Source: JANSWY01 sp965243755
GTDB taxonomy: Bacteria; Bacteroidota; Bacteroidia; Cytophagales; Cyclobacteriaceae
Assembly (NCBI GenBank): GCA_965243755.1
Contig: CBDEVW010000003.1
Location: 806,001-870,000 of the forward strand
Reading direction: 5' to 3'
DNA: 64,000 bases
Part shown: positions 44,641 to 53,283 of the stretch, piece by piece
Position numbering within the stretch: position 1 is the first letter of the stretch
How the letters are laid out: every line of letters starts with the position of its first letter
Program-made: the position numbers and the translations under genes
The notes under the pieces: model-generated
Database searches by the model: none
Told to the model about the DNA's origin: nothing
What the model saw: only the letters and a program-made list of their open reading frames with translations

Positions 44641-46152
44641 TTATATATTGCCCTGAGCCCAGGATTGTCGTTTTCTTAAGTTCTTTTGTCGTCTAATGAA
44701 ACCATAAAGCAATACCAGTACCACAGGCACTATGGCATTGGCAATCTTATAGGTTTGTCGAGCTCCATCTTCAATGGTTTTCAATGAGCGTGCTGTTACA
44801 CCTTTGGTTCGCAATTCAATCAGCCCTGTGTCGTCCGACAACCAGTCAACTGCGTTGGAGGCCAGGTTGACGTTCTCTGGTTGAATTGGTTGAGGCTGAC
44901 CCTGATTGAGCGGATTGATGATAAATTTACCATTGTTGATGATCACCATTTTTCCAGCTCCCTCTACATTGGAAACTGCCGCTGCAATTACCTGGCTACC
45001 GGCAGTGAAATCCGCCTCTCTCCACCTTCTCTGAATATCAATGTAAGTAGGTGCTGATTGAAACCCTGAGTTTTCGGAAGTTCTCAACAAAGGTTGGAAC
45101 GTCATGGTGCTGTCCTTTCCTGAAAATGAGATGGCGTTAACAAATGGCAACACCAGTTGCTCGAGTCCTGCAACAACAGGGTGATCCTCAAATGACGTCA
45201 CTATAGGAAAGTATGGAAACTCTATGCTTCTCACCATGGTCATGAAACCGGTCTGTTCCCTCACCTGTACAGGACTACACTTTGCGTCAATCACGAACTG
45301 ATCATCCATCTCAATACCCTTGGAGGCCAGCCAGCTCTCAATACCAATTTTTGGCTTCCTGGTCAGTGCTCCCTGAGACAAATCTCCCTCCACAGTATTG
45401 TAGGCCAACATGATTTTTCCACCTAATGACAAGTAATCATCTAGTTTGGAGAAATTATTATTGTCGACTGTATCAGTAGGGTTCACCCAAATTAAGGATT
45501 TGTATTCCGGACCTATTGACGATACTTCTTTCAGGTTGACCGGTTCCAGTGTATATAATACTTCTAGCTGCTGACCCAGCTGAGCAATTTCCTGCATGCC
45601 TGGTTCTCCATGCCCGGCGAGTACCCCAACCTTCGGCTTATCTTTTACTGACAATTTTTTAATACTAGTCGTAAGCGCGAATTCCATCGCAGCACCAGGG
45701 CGAATTTGTGGGATCACTTCCTTCTCCTCTCCTAATTGCAATATTGCACCCATATACGCTCGCATCTGCACCACCTTGTCATTTTCATTGACATTGACAA
45801 TTAATGGGGCTATGCCGTTTTGCTGGGCCTCCCTTTCAAGCTCTTCAGATTCATTGGGATTGATGAACTCAAACGCGATATTACCATCGCTTCGTGATTC
45901 ATATTCTACCAGAAAATCTTCAAAATCTCGCTTGGTATTCATCAATTGAGGAGGTAAATCCCCGGAGAAATATGCTTTTATCGTAATGATATCATCTACA
46001 TCTTTCAATACATCCTTGGTGGCATTACTCAAGGTGTATCTTCCATCTTCGGTGAAATCTAACCGGAAATGTAGTTTGTCGGAAATCAGGTTAACCACAA
46101 CCAAAATTCCAATCACTACAATCACTCTTAAAATTACTTGACTCTTTTTCAT
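44641..46152 (-). CDS. gldG: Gliding-motility ABC transporter auxiliary component GldG
   Basis: A 503-residue inner-membrane protein with an N-terminal anchor (VILRVIVVIGILVVVNLIS), a large periplasmic ABC-type_uncharacterised region (FTEDGRYTLSNATKDVLKDV; IKAYFSGDLPPQLMNTKRDF; PKVGVLAGHGEPGMQEI; MLAYNTVEGDL) and a C-terminal helix (IVPVVLVLLYGFIRRQKNLR). Size, topology and gene order match GldG, which works with GldA and GldF in Bacteroidota gliding. Confidence 0.93.
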   Translation of the reverse strand: MKKSQVILRVIVVIGILVVVNLISDKLHFRLDFTEDGRYTLSNATKDVLKDVDDIITIKAYFSGDLPPQLMNTKRDFEDFLVEYESRSDGNIAFEFINPNESEELEREAQQNGIAPLIVNVNENDKVVQMRAYMGAILQLGEEKEVIPQIRPGAAMEFALTTSIKKLSVKDKPKVGVLAGHGEPGMQEIAQLGQQLEVLYTLEPVNLKEVSSIGPEYKSLIWVNPTDTVDNNNFSKLDDYLSLGGKIMLAYNTVEGDLSQGALTRKPKIGIESWLASKGIEMDDQFVIDAKCSPVQVREQTGFMTMVRSIEFPYFPIVTSFEDHPVVAGLEQLVLPFVNAISFSGKDSTMTFQPLLRTSENSGFQSAPTYIDIQRRWREADFTAGSQVIAAAVSNVEGAGKMVIINNGKFIINPLNQGQPQPIQPENVNLASNAVDWLSDDTGLIELRTKGVTARSLKTIEDGARQTYKIANAIVPVVLVLLYGFIRRQKNLRKRQSWAQGNI

Positions 46153-46170
46153 TGTAAAAATTGATTATGG

Positions 46171-46899
46171 TTAATGTTGCCAGTTTCTCTTCGATAGCAT
46201 TGTTTTGGAAAGTAATAACCCGGTATACATGATGCTCAAAAAGTAAATCACTGCTGTAGAATCTATTACTCCCCTACTTAATGAAGCATAATGCGTATTC
46301 AGGCTCAAAAAACTAAAGAGGTTACCAAAAAAACCAGTAAAGCTTGCTGCCAGCGATGAAAATATAAATGTGAACAACAAACTAATGATCGCGGCAAACA
46401 GGAAAGCAACAATCTGGCTATTGGTGATACTACTTGCCAATAATCCTATACCTATATACGCCGAAGCAATTAATATCAAACCCAGATAACCACCAATCAC
46501 TGCACCATGATCCACTGGTCCAAGCATCGATACTGATACATAATAGGGAATGGTAAATGCCAGTGAAATAACTACAAGCAATAGGCATGCAGTGAACTTA
46601 CCAATGATAATTTCCCAATCGCTTACCGCCTTGGTCATTAAAAGTTCTATGGTCCCTACCCTGTTTTCTTCTGCTACCATTCTCATGGTAAGCGCAGGTA
46701 CCAATATAAAAATGGCAATGTAGGCCACTTCGAAAAATACTGAGAGATCTGCTTCTCCACGAAGGAAAACATTGGCCATCGGGTAAAGCCAGGTGAAAAA
46801 CCCACATCCTCCCAGAAATAATATCAATATCACATAAGCGATTAAAGAGTCGAAAAATGAGCCTAGCTCTTTCTTCGCTATGATCCATATCTTATTCAT
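46171..46899 (-). CDS. gldF: Gliding-motility ABC transporter permease GldF
   Basis: A 242-residue permease with six hydrophobic segments and the ABC-2 family pattern KKELGSFFDSLIAYVILILF, ALTMRMVAEENRVGTIELLMT, VSDWEIIIGKFTACLLLVVI and FLSLNTHYASLSRGVIDSTA. It lies 3 bp after gldA and 18 bp before gldG. It forms the membrane channel of the GldAFG transporter, required for gliding in some members of the phylum. Confidence 0.94.
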   Translation of the reverse strand: MNKIWIIAKKELGSFFDSLIAYVILILFLGGCGFFTWLYPMANVFLRGEADLSVFFEVAYIAIFILVPALTMRMVAEENRVGTIELLMTKAVSDWEIIIGKFTACLLLVVISLAFTIPYYVSVSMLGPVDHGAVIGGYLGLILIASAYIGIGLLASSITNSQIVAFLFAAIISLLFTFIFSSLAASFTGFFGNLFSFLSLNTHYASLSRGVIDSTAVIYFLSIMYTGLLLSKTMLSKRNWQH

Positions 46900-46902
46900 G
46901 TC

Positions 46903-47829
46903 TTAGTTGGTTAAGTTTCTAAATACGTCTTCTAATCGGGTCTCAATTCCTGCCATTTCGTGCAGATACCACTTATTCTCGACACACAAATCGAACAGCG
47001 CCTTCCTAGAAGAAGCATCCGGTTTACTTTGTACAATTAAGTAACCCGGCTTTTCTTCGTGCGCTTTGGCGGTCTCTACAGACGCCAGCCCTAGTACGGC
47101 CTTCTGTGTATCCGTTCCGTTTGGAGCTTCTATTTTCACCGATAACAATTCCTGTCCCTGTGCTTGTTGTCTCAACAATTCACTGCTTCCATCTGCTACG
47201 ATTCTACCTTTATTAATAATGAGGATCCTGTCACAGGTGGCCTCCACTTCACTCAGAATATGGGAACTAAGCAAGACCGTTTTTTCTTTCCCCAACTCCT
47301 TGATCAACTTTCGGATCTCAATGATCTGGTTGGGATCCAAACCGGTGGTAGGCTCATCCAGAATGAGTATTTCCGGGTCGTGGATCATGGCCTGCGCAAG
47401 ACCAACTCTTTGACGGTAACCTTTAGAAAGCTCATTGATCTTTTTATGCTTTTCCCTATCCAAACCGCACAGTTCAATCATCTCTGCAATTTTTTGCGAG
47501 ATCTTCGACTTCTCTACCCCTTGGATTGCAGCGGTAAACCGCAAATAATCAATGATAGGCATATCGGTATAGAGTGGATTATTCTCCGGCAGATATCCTA
47601 TTTTCTTTTTGATTTCATCTCCATCATTGTGGATGGACAGGTTATCAAGTCTCACATCTCCTGATGTTGGCGCCATGTAGCAGGTGATCATTTTCATAGT
47701 CGTACTTTTCCCGGCACCATTAGGTCCAAGAAATCCGACTACCTCACCGGTTTTGATCTCGAAGGAAATGTTATTGACTGCTTTTTGCTCACCATATTTC
47801 TTGGTAAGTGACTCGACTGAAATTGCCAT
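46903..47829 (-). CDS. gldA: Gliding-motility ABC transporter ATPase GldA
   Basis: A 308-residue ATPase: Walker A GFLGPNGAGKSTTMKM, Q-loop IGYLPENNPLYTDM, signature LSKGYRQRVGLAQA, Walker B EILILDEPTTGLDPNQ and H-loop LLSSHIL, plus the C-terminal ~80-residue extension usual for ABC-2 drug/gliding ATPases. First gene of the gldA-gldF-gldG-DUF4340 operon. GldA identity rests on the complete operon context. Confidence 0.94.
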   Translation of the reverse strand: MAISVESLTKKYGEQKAVNNISFEIKTGEVVGFLGPNGAGKSTTMKMITCYMAPTSGDVRLDNLSIHNDGDEIKKKIGYLPENNPLYTDMPIIDYLRFTAAIQGVEKSKISQKIAEMIELCGLDREKHKKINELSKGYRQRVGLAQAMIHDPEILILDEPTTGLDPNQIIEIRKLIKELGKEKTVLLSSHILSEVEATCDRILIINKGRIVADGSSELLRQQAQGQELLSVKIEAPNGTDTQKAVLGLASVETAKAHEEKPGYLIVQSKPDASSRKALFDLCVENKWYLHEMAGIETRLEDVFRNLTN

Positions 47830-47981
47830 AGTTACAAAACAGTTTTTGATTTGGTAGTTTTTAACAAGGTGGCAATGTTAATAAGCCTGCTGAAATTTGT
47901 CAAGCAATGATTTTTGTGAGATGTTAAAATTTGTTAATGCCAAAAAATGACAGCAGATTTGGCATCATTAAAGTTCATTGA

Positions 47982-48509
47982 ATGATAAAAATTGGCCTGA
48001 TTTCGGATACTCATGGATACCTTGATGAACAAGTCTTCACCTACTTCAAACACTGTGATGAAATCTGGCATGGTGGAGATATTGGAACGATGAAAGTTTT
48101 GGAAGACCTGGAACAATTCAAACCAACGGTCGCAGTGTTTGGAAACATTGATAATAACCTGATACAGGCGGCTACCAAGGAAGATGTGTGGATGGATCGA
48201 GAAGGAATGAAAATCTTTATGACACACATTGGCGGGAAACCTCCTACTTACAACCCAAGAGTTAGGAAAGTGATAGAAGCCGAAAAGCCGGATGTTTTTG
48301 TCTGCGGACATTCTCATATACTACGGGTTATGACAGATCCCAAGCGACCTCCGCTACTTTATCTGAATCCCGGAGCAGCAGGAAAACATGGATTCCATCA
48401 AATGCGAACATTGCTGCGTTTTAGTATCGATGATCGAAAGATCAGTGAAATGCAGGTCATTGAACTAGGTTCACGAACAAAAAACAAGCACATTGCAAAC
48501 AATAATTAA
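47982..48509 (+). CDS. YfcE/MJ0936-type metallophosphoesterase
   Basis: A 175-residue phosphoesterase of the small calcineurin-like class: IGLISDTHGYLDE (D-x-H), EIWHGGDIG (GD), VFGNIDNN (GN-D), FMTHIGGKPP (H) and VFVCGHSHI (GHxH), a complete metal-site set. Likely hydrolyses phosphodiesters in the cytoplasm; the natural substrate is unknown. It diverges from the gldA operon. Confidence 0.92.
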   Translation: MIKIGLISDTHGYLDEQVFTYFKHCDEIWHGGDIGTMKVLEDLEQFKPTVAVFGNIDNNLIQAATKEDVWMDREGMKIFMTHIGGKPPTYNPRVRKVIEAEKPDVFVCGHSHILRVMTDPKRPPLLYLNPGAAGKHGFHQMRTLLRFSIDDRKISEMQVIELGSRTKNKHIANNN

Positions 48510-48566
48510 TCCACTTTATTAAGTTTAAGCTGCATTTTAGCTGTTGCTTTACCCGGACATTTAATT

Positions 48567-49037
48567 ATGGATAACATACAACTTATTGAGGTTTCATCCG
48601 CTACTGACTACCAGTTTGCAAAAGTGTTGTTCAACGAATACGCGGACTCACTGGAATTTGATTTGGGTTTTCAGGGAATCGAACAGGAGTTTATGGACCT
48701 GACCAAGCAATACTCCAAACCGCAGGGGGCTGTCATACTACTGAAAATTGACACCAAACCAGTTGGGTGCGTAGGTGTACGATTGTTTGAAGACACCATC
48801 TGCGAACTCAAAAGGATGTACCTCAGAGATGAAGCCAGGGGAAAAGGATTAGGCAAGGCATTATTGCAAAAATCGTTTGAAGTGGCCAAGCAACTGGGTT
48901 ATTCCAGAATGAGATTGGATACAATTGCCTCCATGACCAGCGCTACTCAACTTTATGAAAAATCGGGGTTCTATGAAATTGCTCCATATCGCTACAATCC
49001 TATGAATGGTGCCAAATATTACGAACGGCTGCTTTGA
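48567..49037 (+). CDS. GNAT-family N-acetyltransferase
   Basis: A 156-residue single GNAT domain: AVILLKIDTKPVGCVGVRLF, CELKRMYLRDEARGKGLGKALLQ containing the acetyl-CoA loop RGKGLG, and YSRMRLDTIASMTSATQLYEKSGF. It acetylates an unknown amine. Its 3' end overlaps the convergent membrane-protein gene by 19 bp. Confidence 0.92.
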   Translation: MDNIQLIEVSSATDYQFAKVLFNEYADSLEFDLGFQGIEQEFMDLTKQYSKPQGAVILLKIDTKPVGCVGVRLFEDTICELKRMYLRDEARGKGLGKALLQKSFEVAKQLGYSRMRLDTIASMTSATQLYEKSGFYEIAPYRYNPMNGAKYYERLL

Positions 49038-49405
49038 GGCCTTTGATTATGTCGATATTGTTGAACTGCAAAAATTGCAACAACGATAGCAACAACCGCA
49101 ATAATTAAATACCCGGCATTACTCAATCCAAACAATTGGAAAACTACAATTATCAGACTACCTAACACCCAGCCGGCATCAGCCAGAGAAACTGATAACA
49201 CGGTAGGATAGTCATCAGCTTTGCGGATTATCACAAAAATCAGGTAAATACAGAAGATCAATAGCCCAATTCCAATCATTGGAAGCAAAAAGCCATTCTG
49301 AAATCCCATCAACTGCTGTAAATACTCATTACCAAACATTAAAAGCAATCCGCTCGTGCCGGAAAATCCTGCATTTAGTGAAAGCCATAGTTTTAAATCC
49401 TTCAT
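49019..49405 (-). CDS. Small hypothetical membrane protein, four helices
   Basis: A 128-residue protein with four hydrophobic segments (FSGTSGLLLMFGNEYLQQL; FLLPMIGIGLLIFCIYLIFV; AGWVLGSLIIVVFQLFGL; AGYLIIAVVAIVVAIFAV). It ends in a short basic tail. The family is not certain, although the pattern is common in this phylum next to regulators. It is tail-to-tail overlapping with the acetyltransferase and divergent from the AraC regulator. Confidence 0.7.
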   Translation of the reverse strand: MKDLKLWLSLNAGFSGTSGLLLMFGNEYLQQLMGFQNGFLLPMIGIGLLIFCIYLIFVIIRKADDYPTVLSVSLADAGWVLGSLIIVVFQLFGLSNAGYLIIAVVAIVVAIFAVQQYRHNQRPQSSRS

Positions 49406-49530
49406 ATCTTAATTTAGTTTTTCACAAAAATCCGGAGAACTCATCATTCAGCCATTGTTTAAACGCGACGATTAATTGATAATTTGCGACAATCCTTTTC
49501 AGACTATGTCTGTTGATTTAGCTTTAAGTG

Positions 49531-50547
49531 ATGGAAAACCTGAAGATCTCAAAACCATTGTTTTTAAACCTTCTACAGTTCGCACAGCAGCGAGGAATCT
49601 CTAATGATGTTATTGAGCGATACCTTGGTGGCAGCATTCAGCAAATATCAGAACAAGACAATACGGAAATGATACCCCTTCGGTATCAGGTCTCGCTTTA
49701 TGAATTGCTGGTGAATAAGCTTGGTGATCCCATTGTTGGATTGCATGTTGGTGAACTTTACAACGTAGCTGCAATGGGAATCGTGGGTCAACTCATTCAA
49801 AATTGCAGAACACTTCAACAGGCACTGGAAAAAAGCATTGAATATTTTAACCTGATCAGTAATGGTTTTGAGATGATCATGAAACATGAACCTGATTCAT
49901 TTAGGTTGATTTTCAGACTGGACCAGGGATTACAACAATTGCACCCCGTGGGATCTCACCAATTGATACTAGGCTCGATGGTTTACGCCTACAAAGAGAT
50001 CTATTACCTTACCGGAAAGCATATCGAACCAACCGCGGCTGCCATTGTTTTCGATGCGGAATCTACTGAAATGCTAAGGTTACTTGGGAAGCAGCCTGCA
50101 GTCAATGCTAAGGAGAATTACTTAAGCTTCAACAATGAAATCTTACAAACCCCAATTACCCATAGTGATTATGAGCTGTTGATGATCCTGGAACAGGTCG
50201 CATGTGACAGAATGAGTGTCCAGCAATCAGATAACATGGTCTTTACTCATCAAATTGAAAGAATGATATATTCTCTGATAGATCCTGCTTTTCCCTCCAT
50301 CCAGGAAATTGCCAGCAACCTGAATACAACGCCCAGAAGCATTCAGCGCAAATTAAAAGATGAGCACACATCCTATGCAACGATACTGGAGAAAATAAAA
50401 AAAGAATTGGCCGTAACTTACCTTAAAAAGGACCTGAGTATCAAGGAAGTGAGCTATTTAATGGGATATGCTGAACCTAGCTCATTTGTCAGTGCTTTTA
50501 AAAAATGGTTCGGGCATACACCGGTAAAATATAAATCTCTTTTATGA
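49531..50547 (+). CDS. AraC-family transcriptional regulator
   Basis: A 338-residue regulator. The N-terminal two thirds match the arabinose-binding-like domain of the OruR/VirS type (LYELLVNKLGDPIVGLHVGE; AMGIVGQLIQNCRTLQQALE). The C-terminal ~90 residues carry the two AraC helix-turn-helix motifs (IQEIASNLNTTPRSIQRKLK; SIKEVSYLMGYAEPSSFVSA) and the FKKWFGHTPVKYK ending. The ATG at 49531 is preferred over an in-frame GTG directly before it. It probably controls a neighbouring membrane protein or SpoIIAA-like gene; the target is not visible. Confidence 0.92.
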   Translation: MENLKISKPLFLNLLQFAQQRGISNDVIERYLGGSIQQISEQDNTEMIPLRYQVSLYELLVNKLGDPIVGLHVGELYNVAAMGIVGQLIQNCRTLQQALEKSIEYFNLISNGFEMIMKHEPDSFRLIFRLDQGLQQLHPVGSHQLILGSMVYAYKEIYYLTGKHIEPTAAAIVFDAESTEMLRLLGKQPAVNAKENYLSFNNEILQTPITHSDYELLMILEQVACDRMSVQQSDNMVFTHQIERMIYSLIDPAFPSIQEIASNLNTTPRSIQRKLKDEHTSYATILEKIKKELAVTYLKKDLSIKEVSYLMGYAEPSSFVSAFKKWFGHTPVKYKSLL

Positions 50548-50656
50548 ACCAATTTACCGGGAATGTAGTTACTACCTTTCTTAGGAAATTGTTTTCCCTG
50601 TTTGAATTGATTAAATTATTGATTCAAGGCTAATTACGCTCAAATAAACAATAAAC

Positions 50657-51112
50657 TTGGAATACAAAAAATGGACGTATGAAGGGGGTTCCCTCATCGT
50701 GGAAAAGTACATTGGTGAGTTTGAAAAAAGTTTCATTCTCAATGCTCAGGAAGAGTTGTATGCGCCTATTCCTGCTAACACAGCAATCTCAATGTTGACT
50801 GACCTAAGTGAAGCGACTTTCCCCAACCTAACTGTAGATGACCTGAAAGAGATCCTGGACGTACTGGCGGTTCACCATAACCAGTATGCAAGTTTTCATG
50901 GGGCCATGGTAACCAGTCTTTCTCACTACGAAGATTTTGAAGTCGCTTATAACTATGCCATGCAGGCGAATGATAAAAACATTGCTGTTATCATATTTCA
51001 TTCGGTTGATTCTGCATTGGATTGGCTGAATGTATCGACCAAAAATGCTGAAGAAATCAAAAAGGAACTTGGGTTCAACTCCAATATACAAGAACACAGC
51101 ACCTCTGATTAA
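50657..51112 (+). CDS. SpoIIAA-like (STAS/SEC14-type) hypothetical protein
   Basis: A 151-residue cytoplasmic protein beginning at a TTG, because no ATG precedes the conserved strand WTYEGGSLIVEKYIGEF. The alternation of strands and helices (ISMLTDLSEATFPNLTVDDL; GAMVTSLSHYEDFEVAYNYA; IAVIIFHSVDSALDWLNV) fits the SpoIIAA-like/SEC14 fold common in Bacteroidota. No phosphorylatable DSSG motif is present. The assignment is by pattern only. Confidence 0.6.
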   Translation: MEYKKWTYEGGSLIVEKYIGEFEKSFILNAQEELYAPIPANTAISMLTDLSEATFPNLTVDDLKEILDVLAVHHNQYASFHGAMVTSLSHYEDFEVAYNYAMQANDKNIAVIIFHSVDSALDWLNVSTKNAEEIKKELGFNSNIQEHSTSD

Positions 51113-51163
51113 ATTCAGCAATCTAAATCAATCAGAAGTCGGAAAAAGAAGTGAAATTGCAAC

Positions 51164-51733
51164 ATGAGCCATTACACCGAAGGAGTTTCTTATGTTCAGG
51201 AAAACTTCACCAATCATGCATTGCCAACTGGAGAATACGAAAATTGTGAATTCCAGCAGTGTAATTTCAATAATTCTTCATTGAAGGATGTAGTGTTTGT
51301 AAACTGCCAGTTTAATGAATGTGACCTCAGTAATGCCAACATCAATCATACGGCTTTTCGTGAGACTAATTTCCTGCATTGCAAAATGATCGGATTACAT
51401 TTTGAAAATTGCAATAAGTTCCTGTTTGAAGTCAATTTTGACAATTGCCAACTTAATTTTTCATCATTTTATCAGTGCTCACTAAAAAAACAGTCGTTCG
51501 CAAACTGTCAGTTACACGAGGTGGATTTTAGTGAAGCTGATTGTGAAAACACAAAATTCTCTAACTCCGACCTCATGGGAGCAATTTTCGAACAAACCAA
51601 ACTAGCGGGTACGGACTTCTCCTCAGCTATTAACTATCGCATTCACCCCGAAAACAATTACCTTAAAAAGGCTAAGTTCTCTAAAGAAAGCATTGGTGGT
51701 CTTGTAGCTCATCTGGATATAATAATTATTTAA
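51164..51733 (+). CDS. Pentapeptide-repeat protein (Qnr-like)
   Basis: A 189-residue protein built of A(D/N)LXX-type pentapeptide repeats with frequent Cys and Phe: CEFQQCNFNNSSLKDVVFVN, CQFNECDLSNANINHTAFRE, CQLHEVDFSEADCENTKFSN and DLMGAIFEQTKLAGTDFSSA. It should form a right-handed quadrilateral beta-helix. The cysteine-rich form and C-terminal LKKAKFSKESIGGLVAHLDI resemble Qnr-type proteins that mimic DNA and protect gyrase, but resistance is not shown by sequence. Confidence 0.85.
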   Translation: MSHYTEGVSYVQENFTNHALPTGEYENCEFQQCNFNNSSLKDVVFVNCQFNECDLSNANINHTAFRETNFLHCKMIGLHFENCNKFLFEVNFDNCQLNFSSFYQCSLKKQSFANCQLHEVDFSEADCENTKFSNSDLMGAIFEQTKLAGTDFSSAINYRIHPENNYLKKAKFSKESIGGLVAHLDIIII

Positions 51734-51758
51734 GAAAATTATTCTGATGGATGAAACT

Positions 51759-51787
51759 TTGAAATTAGAAAAATCGTCTTAATTTTG
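51759..51787 (+). promoter_or_regulatory. Promoter of the tetR-like gene
   Basis: TTG at 51759-51761, an 18-bp spacer, then -7 box TAATTTTG at 51780-51787. The operator begins at the next base, so repressor binding would block open-complex formation. Confidence 0.6.
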
Positions 51788-51803
51788 TAAGTGATTACTT
51801 ACT
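51788..51803 (+). promoter_or_regulatory. TetR-type operator 1
   Basis: TAAGTGATTACTTACT, ending one base before the repressor ATG; the GTAAGT / ACTTAC arms (51787-51802) are a perfect inverted repeat around GATT. It is repeated with one change at 52345-52360. Confidence 0.7.
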
Positions 51804-52325
51804 ATGACCGAAAAACAAGAGAACATTATCAAAGCTGCCCTGGACCTGTTTGCGAAGGAGGGGTATCATGCCACCTCCACCAGTAAAGTTGCCAAACAAG
51901 CTGGAGTATCGGAAGGATTGATCTTTCGGCATTTTGGCAATAAGGAGGGACTATTGAATGCCATCATACAGGAAGGGGAAGATCAATTGAAAGCGTTATA
52001 TGTGGACATTGTTCTTGAGACTGATCCCAAAAAAGTAATCAAAAAAAGTCTTGAATTGCCGTTTTTGGTCCCTGAAAGTGAACATGACTTTTGGAAATTG
52101 CAATTCAAACTAAAGTGGGAGCTTGAAATATATAATCATGAAAAAATGGAACCATTGATGATCGCTCTTACTAATGCATTTCGTAAACTGGACTATCAAT
52201 CTCCTGAATTGGAAGCGGAACTCATCATTCACTTACTGGACGGTTTGGGAAGTGCTATCCTGAAGGGTGGGTTGTCGGACCTTACAAAAATGAGAACATT
52301 TTTATTAGAGAAGTATCAGGTTTAA
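51804..52325 (+). CDS. TetR-family transcriptional repressor
   Basis: A 173-residue repressor: helix-turn-helix at residues ~8-45 (IIKAALDLFAKEGYHATSTS, KVAKQAGVSEGLIFRHFGNK) and an unrelated ligand-binding C-terminal half. A nearly identical 16-bp operator sits just before this gene and before the short-chain dehydrogenase gene that follows. It therefore probably represses itself and the dehydrogenase, releasing both when a small molecule binds. Confidence 0.92.
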   Translation: MTEKQENIIKAALDLFAKEGYHATSTSKVAKQAGVSEGLIFRHFGNKEGLLNAIIQEGEDQLKALYVDIVLETDPKKVIKKSLELPFLVPESEHDFWKLQFKLKWELEIYNHEKMEPLMIALTNAFRKLDYQSPELEAELIIHLLDGLGSAILKGGLSDLTKMRTFLLEKYQV

Positions 52326-52344
52326 AAAAATTTTAGATAAATAA

Positions 52345-52360
52345 TAAGTGATTACTCACT
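52345..52360 (+). promoter_or_regulatory. TetR-type operator 2
   Basis: TAAGTGATTACTCACT, 15 of 16 bases identical to operator 1; the AAGTGA / TCACTT arms are an inverted repeat. It lies 15 bp upstream of the dehydrogenase ATG. Confidence 0.7.
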
Positions 52361-52375
52361 TTTAAATTTAAGTCA

Positions 52376-53203
52376 ATGAAGAATAACAAAGTAGCCTTAG
52401 TTACCGGAGCATCTTCCGGCATAGGGAAAGCAACCGCCAAACAATTACTAAAAGATGGTCTTGTCGTATATGTTGCGGCACGCAGACTGGAGCAAATGCA
52501 GGACCTGGAAACACTAGGTGCCAAAGCATTGAAAATGGACATTACCTATAATGAGGATGTTAAACGGGTGGTTAATACCATTATCGAAGAGCAAGGTAAA
52601 GTCGATGTGTTGGTTAATAATGCCGGATATGCCATTTACGGAGCAGTTGAGGATACCAGCATCGAAGACGCAAGAAGACAGTTTGAAGTTAATCTCTTTG
52701 GGTTGGCCAGGCTCACGCAATTGATTTTACCACACATGAGAAAACAAAAGTCTGGCAGGGTTATCAATGTTTCTTCTGTTGGAGGGAAAATTTATACGCC
52801 ACTAGGTGCGTGGTATCATGCCACCAAACATGCCCTTGAAGGCTGGTCCGATGCTTTGCGGATTGAACTCAAACAATTTAATATTGATGTGGTCATCGTT
52901 GAGCCAGGGGTAATCAAAACGGAATTTGGTGATGTGATGACCAATCCGATGCTGGAGCGCTCAGGAAATGGTGCTTATGCTGATCTGGCTAAAAAAATCG
53001 AGCAGGCCACTTATGAGACTTATGGCAAAAAGGGAAACTACTCTCCCCCATCGGTGATTGCAAATGCTATTTCCAAAGCTGTGAAGGCAAAAAAACCAAA
53101 GACCAGGTATGTAGCTGGTAAACTAGCTAAACCCTTGTTGTTTGTCAGAAAATGGGTCAGCGACCGTACATTTGATAAGGTCATTATGAGCCAGGTAAAA
53201 TAG
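52376..53203 (+). CDS. Short-chain dehydrogenase/reductase
   Basis: Classical SDR of 275 residues: NAD(P)-binding TGASSGIGKATA, then NNAGYAIYGAVE, catalytic Ser in INVSSVGGK, and catalytic Tyr/Lys in WYHATKHALEGW. The basic residues after the glycine motif (VYVAARRLEQM) suggest NADP(H). The enzyme is probably induced by an incoming hydrophobic or carbonyl compound via the upstream TetR regulator. Substrate unknown. Confidence 0.94.
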   Translation: MKNNKVALVTGASSGIGKATAKQLLKDGLVVYVAARRLEQMQDLETLGAKALKMDITYNEDVKRVVNTIIEEQGKVDVLVNNAGYAIYGAVEDTSIEDARRQFEVNLFGLARLTQLILPHMRKQKSGRVINVSSVGGKIYTPLGAWYHATKHALEGWSDALRIELKQFNIDVVIVEPGVIKTEFGDVMTNPMLERSGNGAYADLAKKIEQATYETYGKKGNYSPPSVIANAISKAVKAKKPKTRYVAGKLAKPLLFVRKWVSDRTFDKVIMSQVK

Positions 53204-53236
53204 TAGACTTAACTCGTGATTATAAAACGAGTTTGA

Positions 53237-53275
53237 ACTAAAACTGGCCAGAGAAATTCCCTGGCCAGTTTTAGT
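53237..53275 (+). terminator. Bidirectional terminator between dehydrogenase and M28 peptidase genes
   Basis: Perfect 15-bp stem ACTAAAACTGGCCAG / CTGGCCAGTTTTAGT with a 9-nt loop between convergent genes. Confidence 0.85.
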
Positions 53276-53283
53276 TAGGATAT

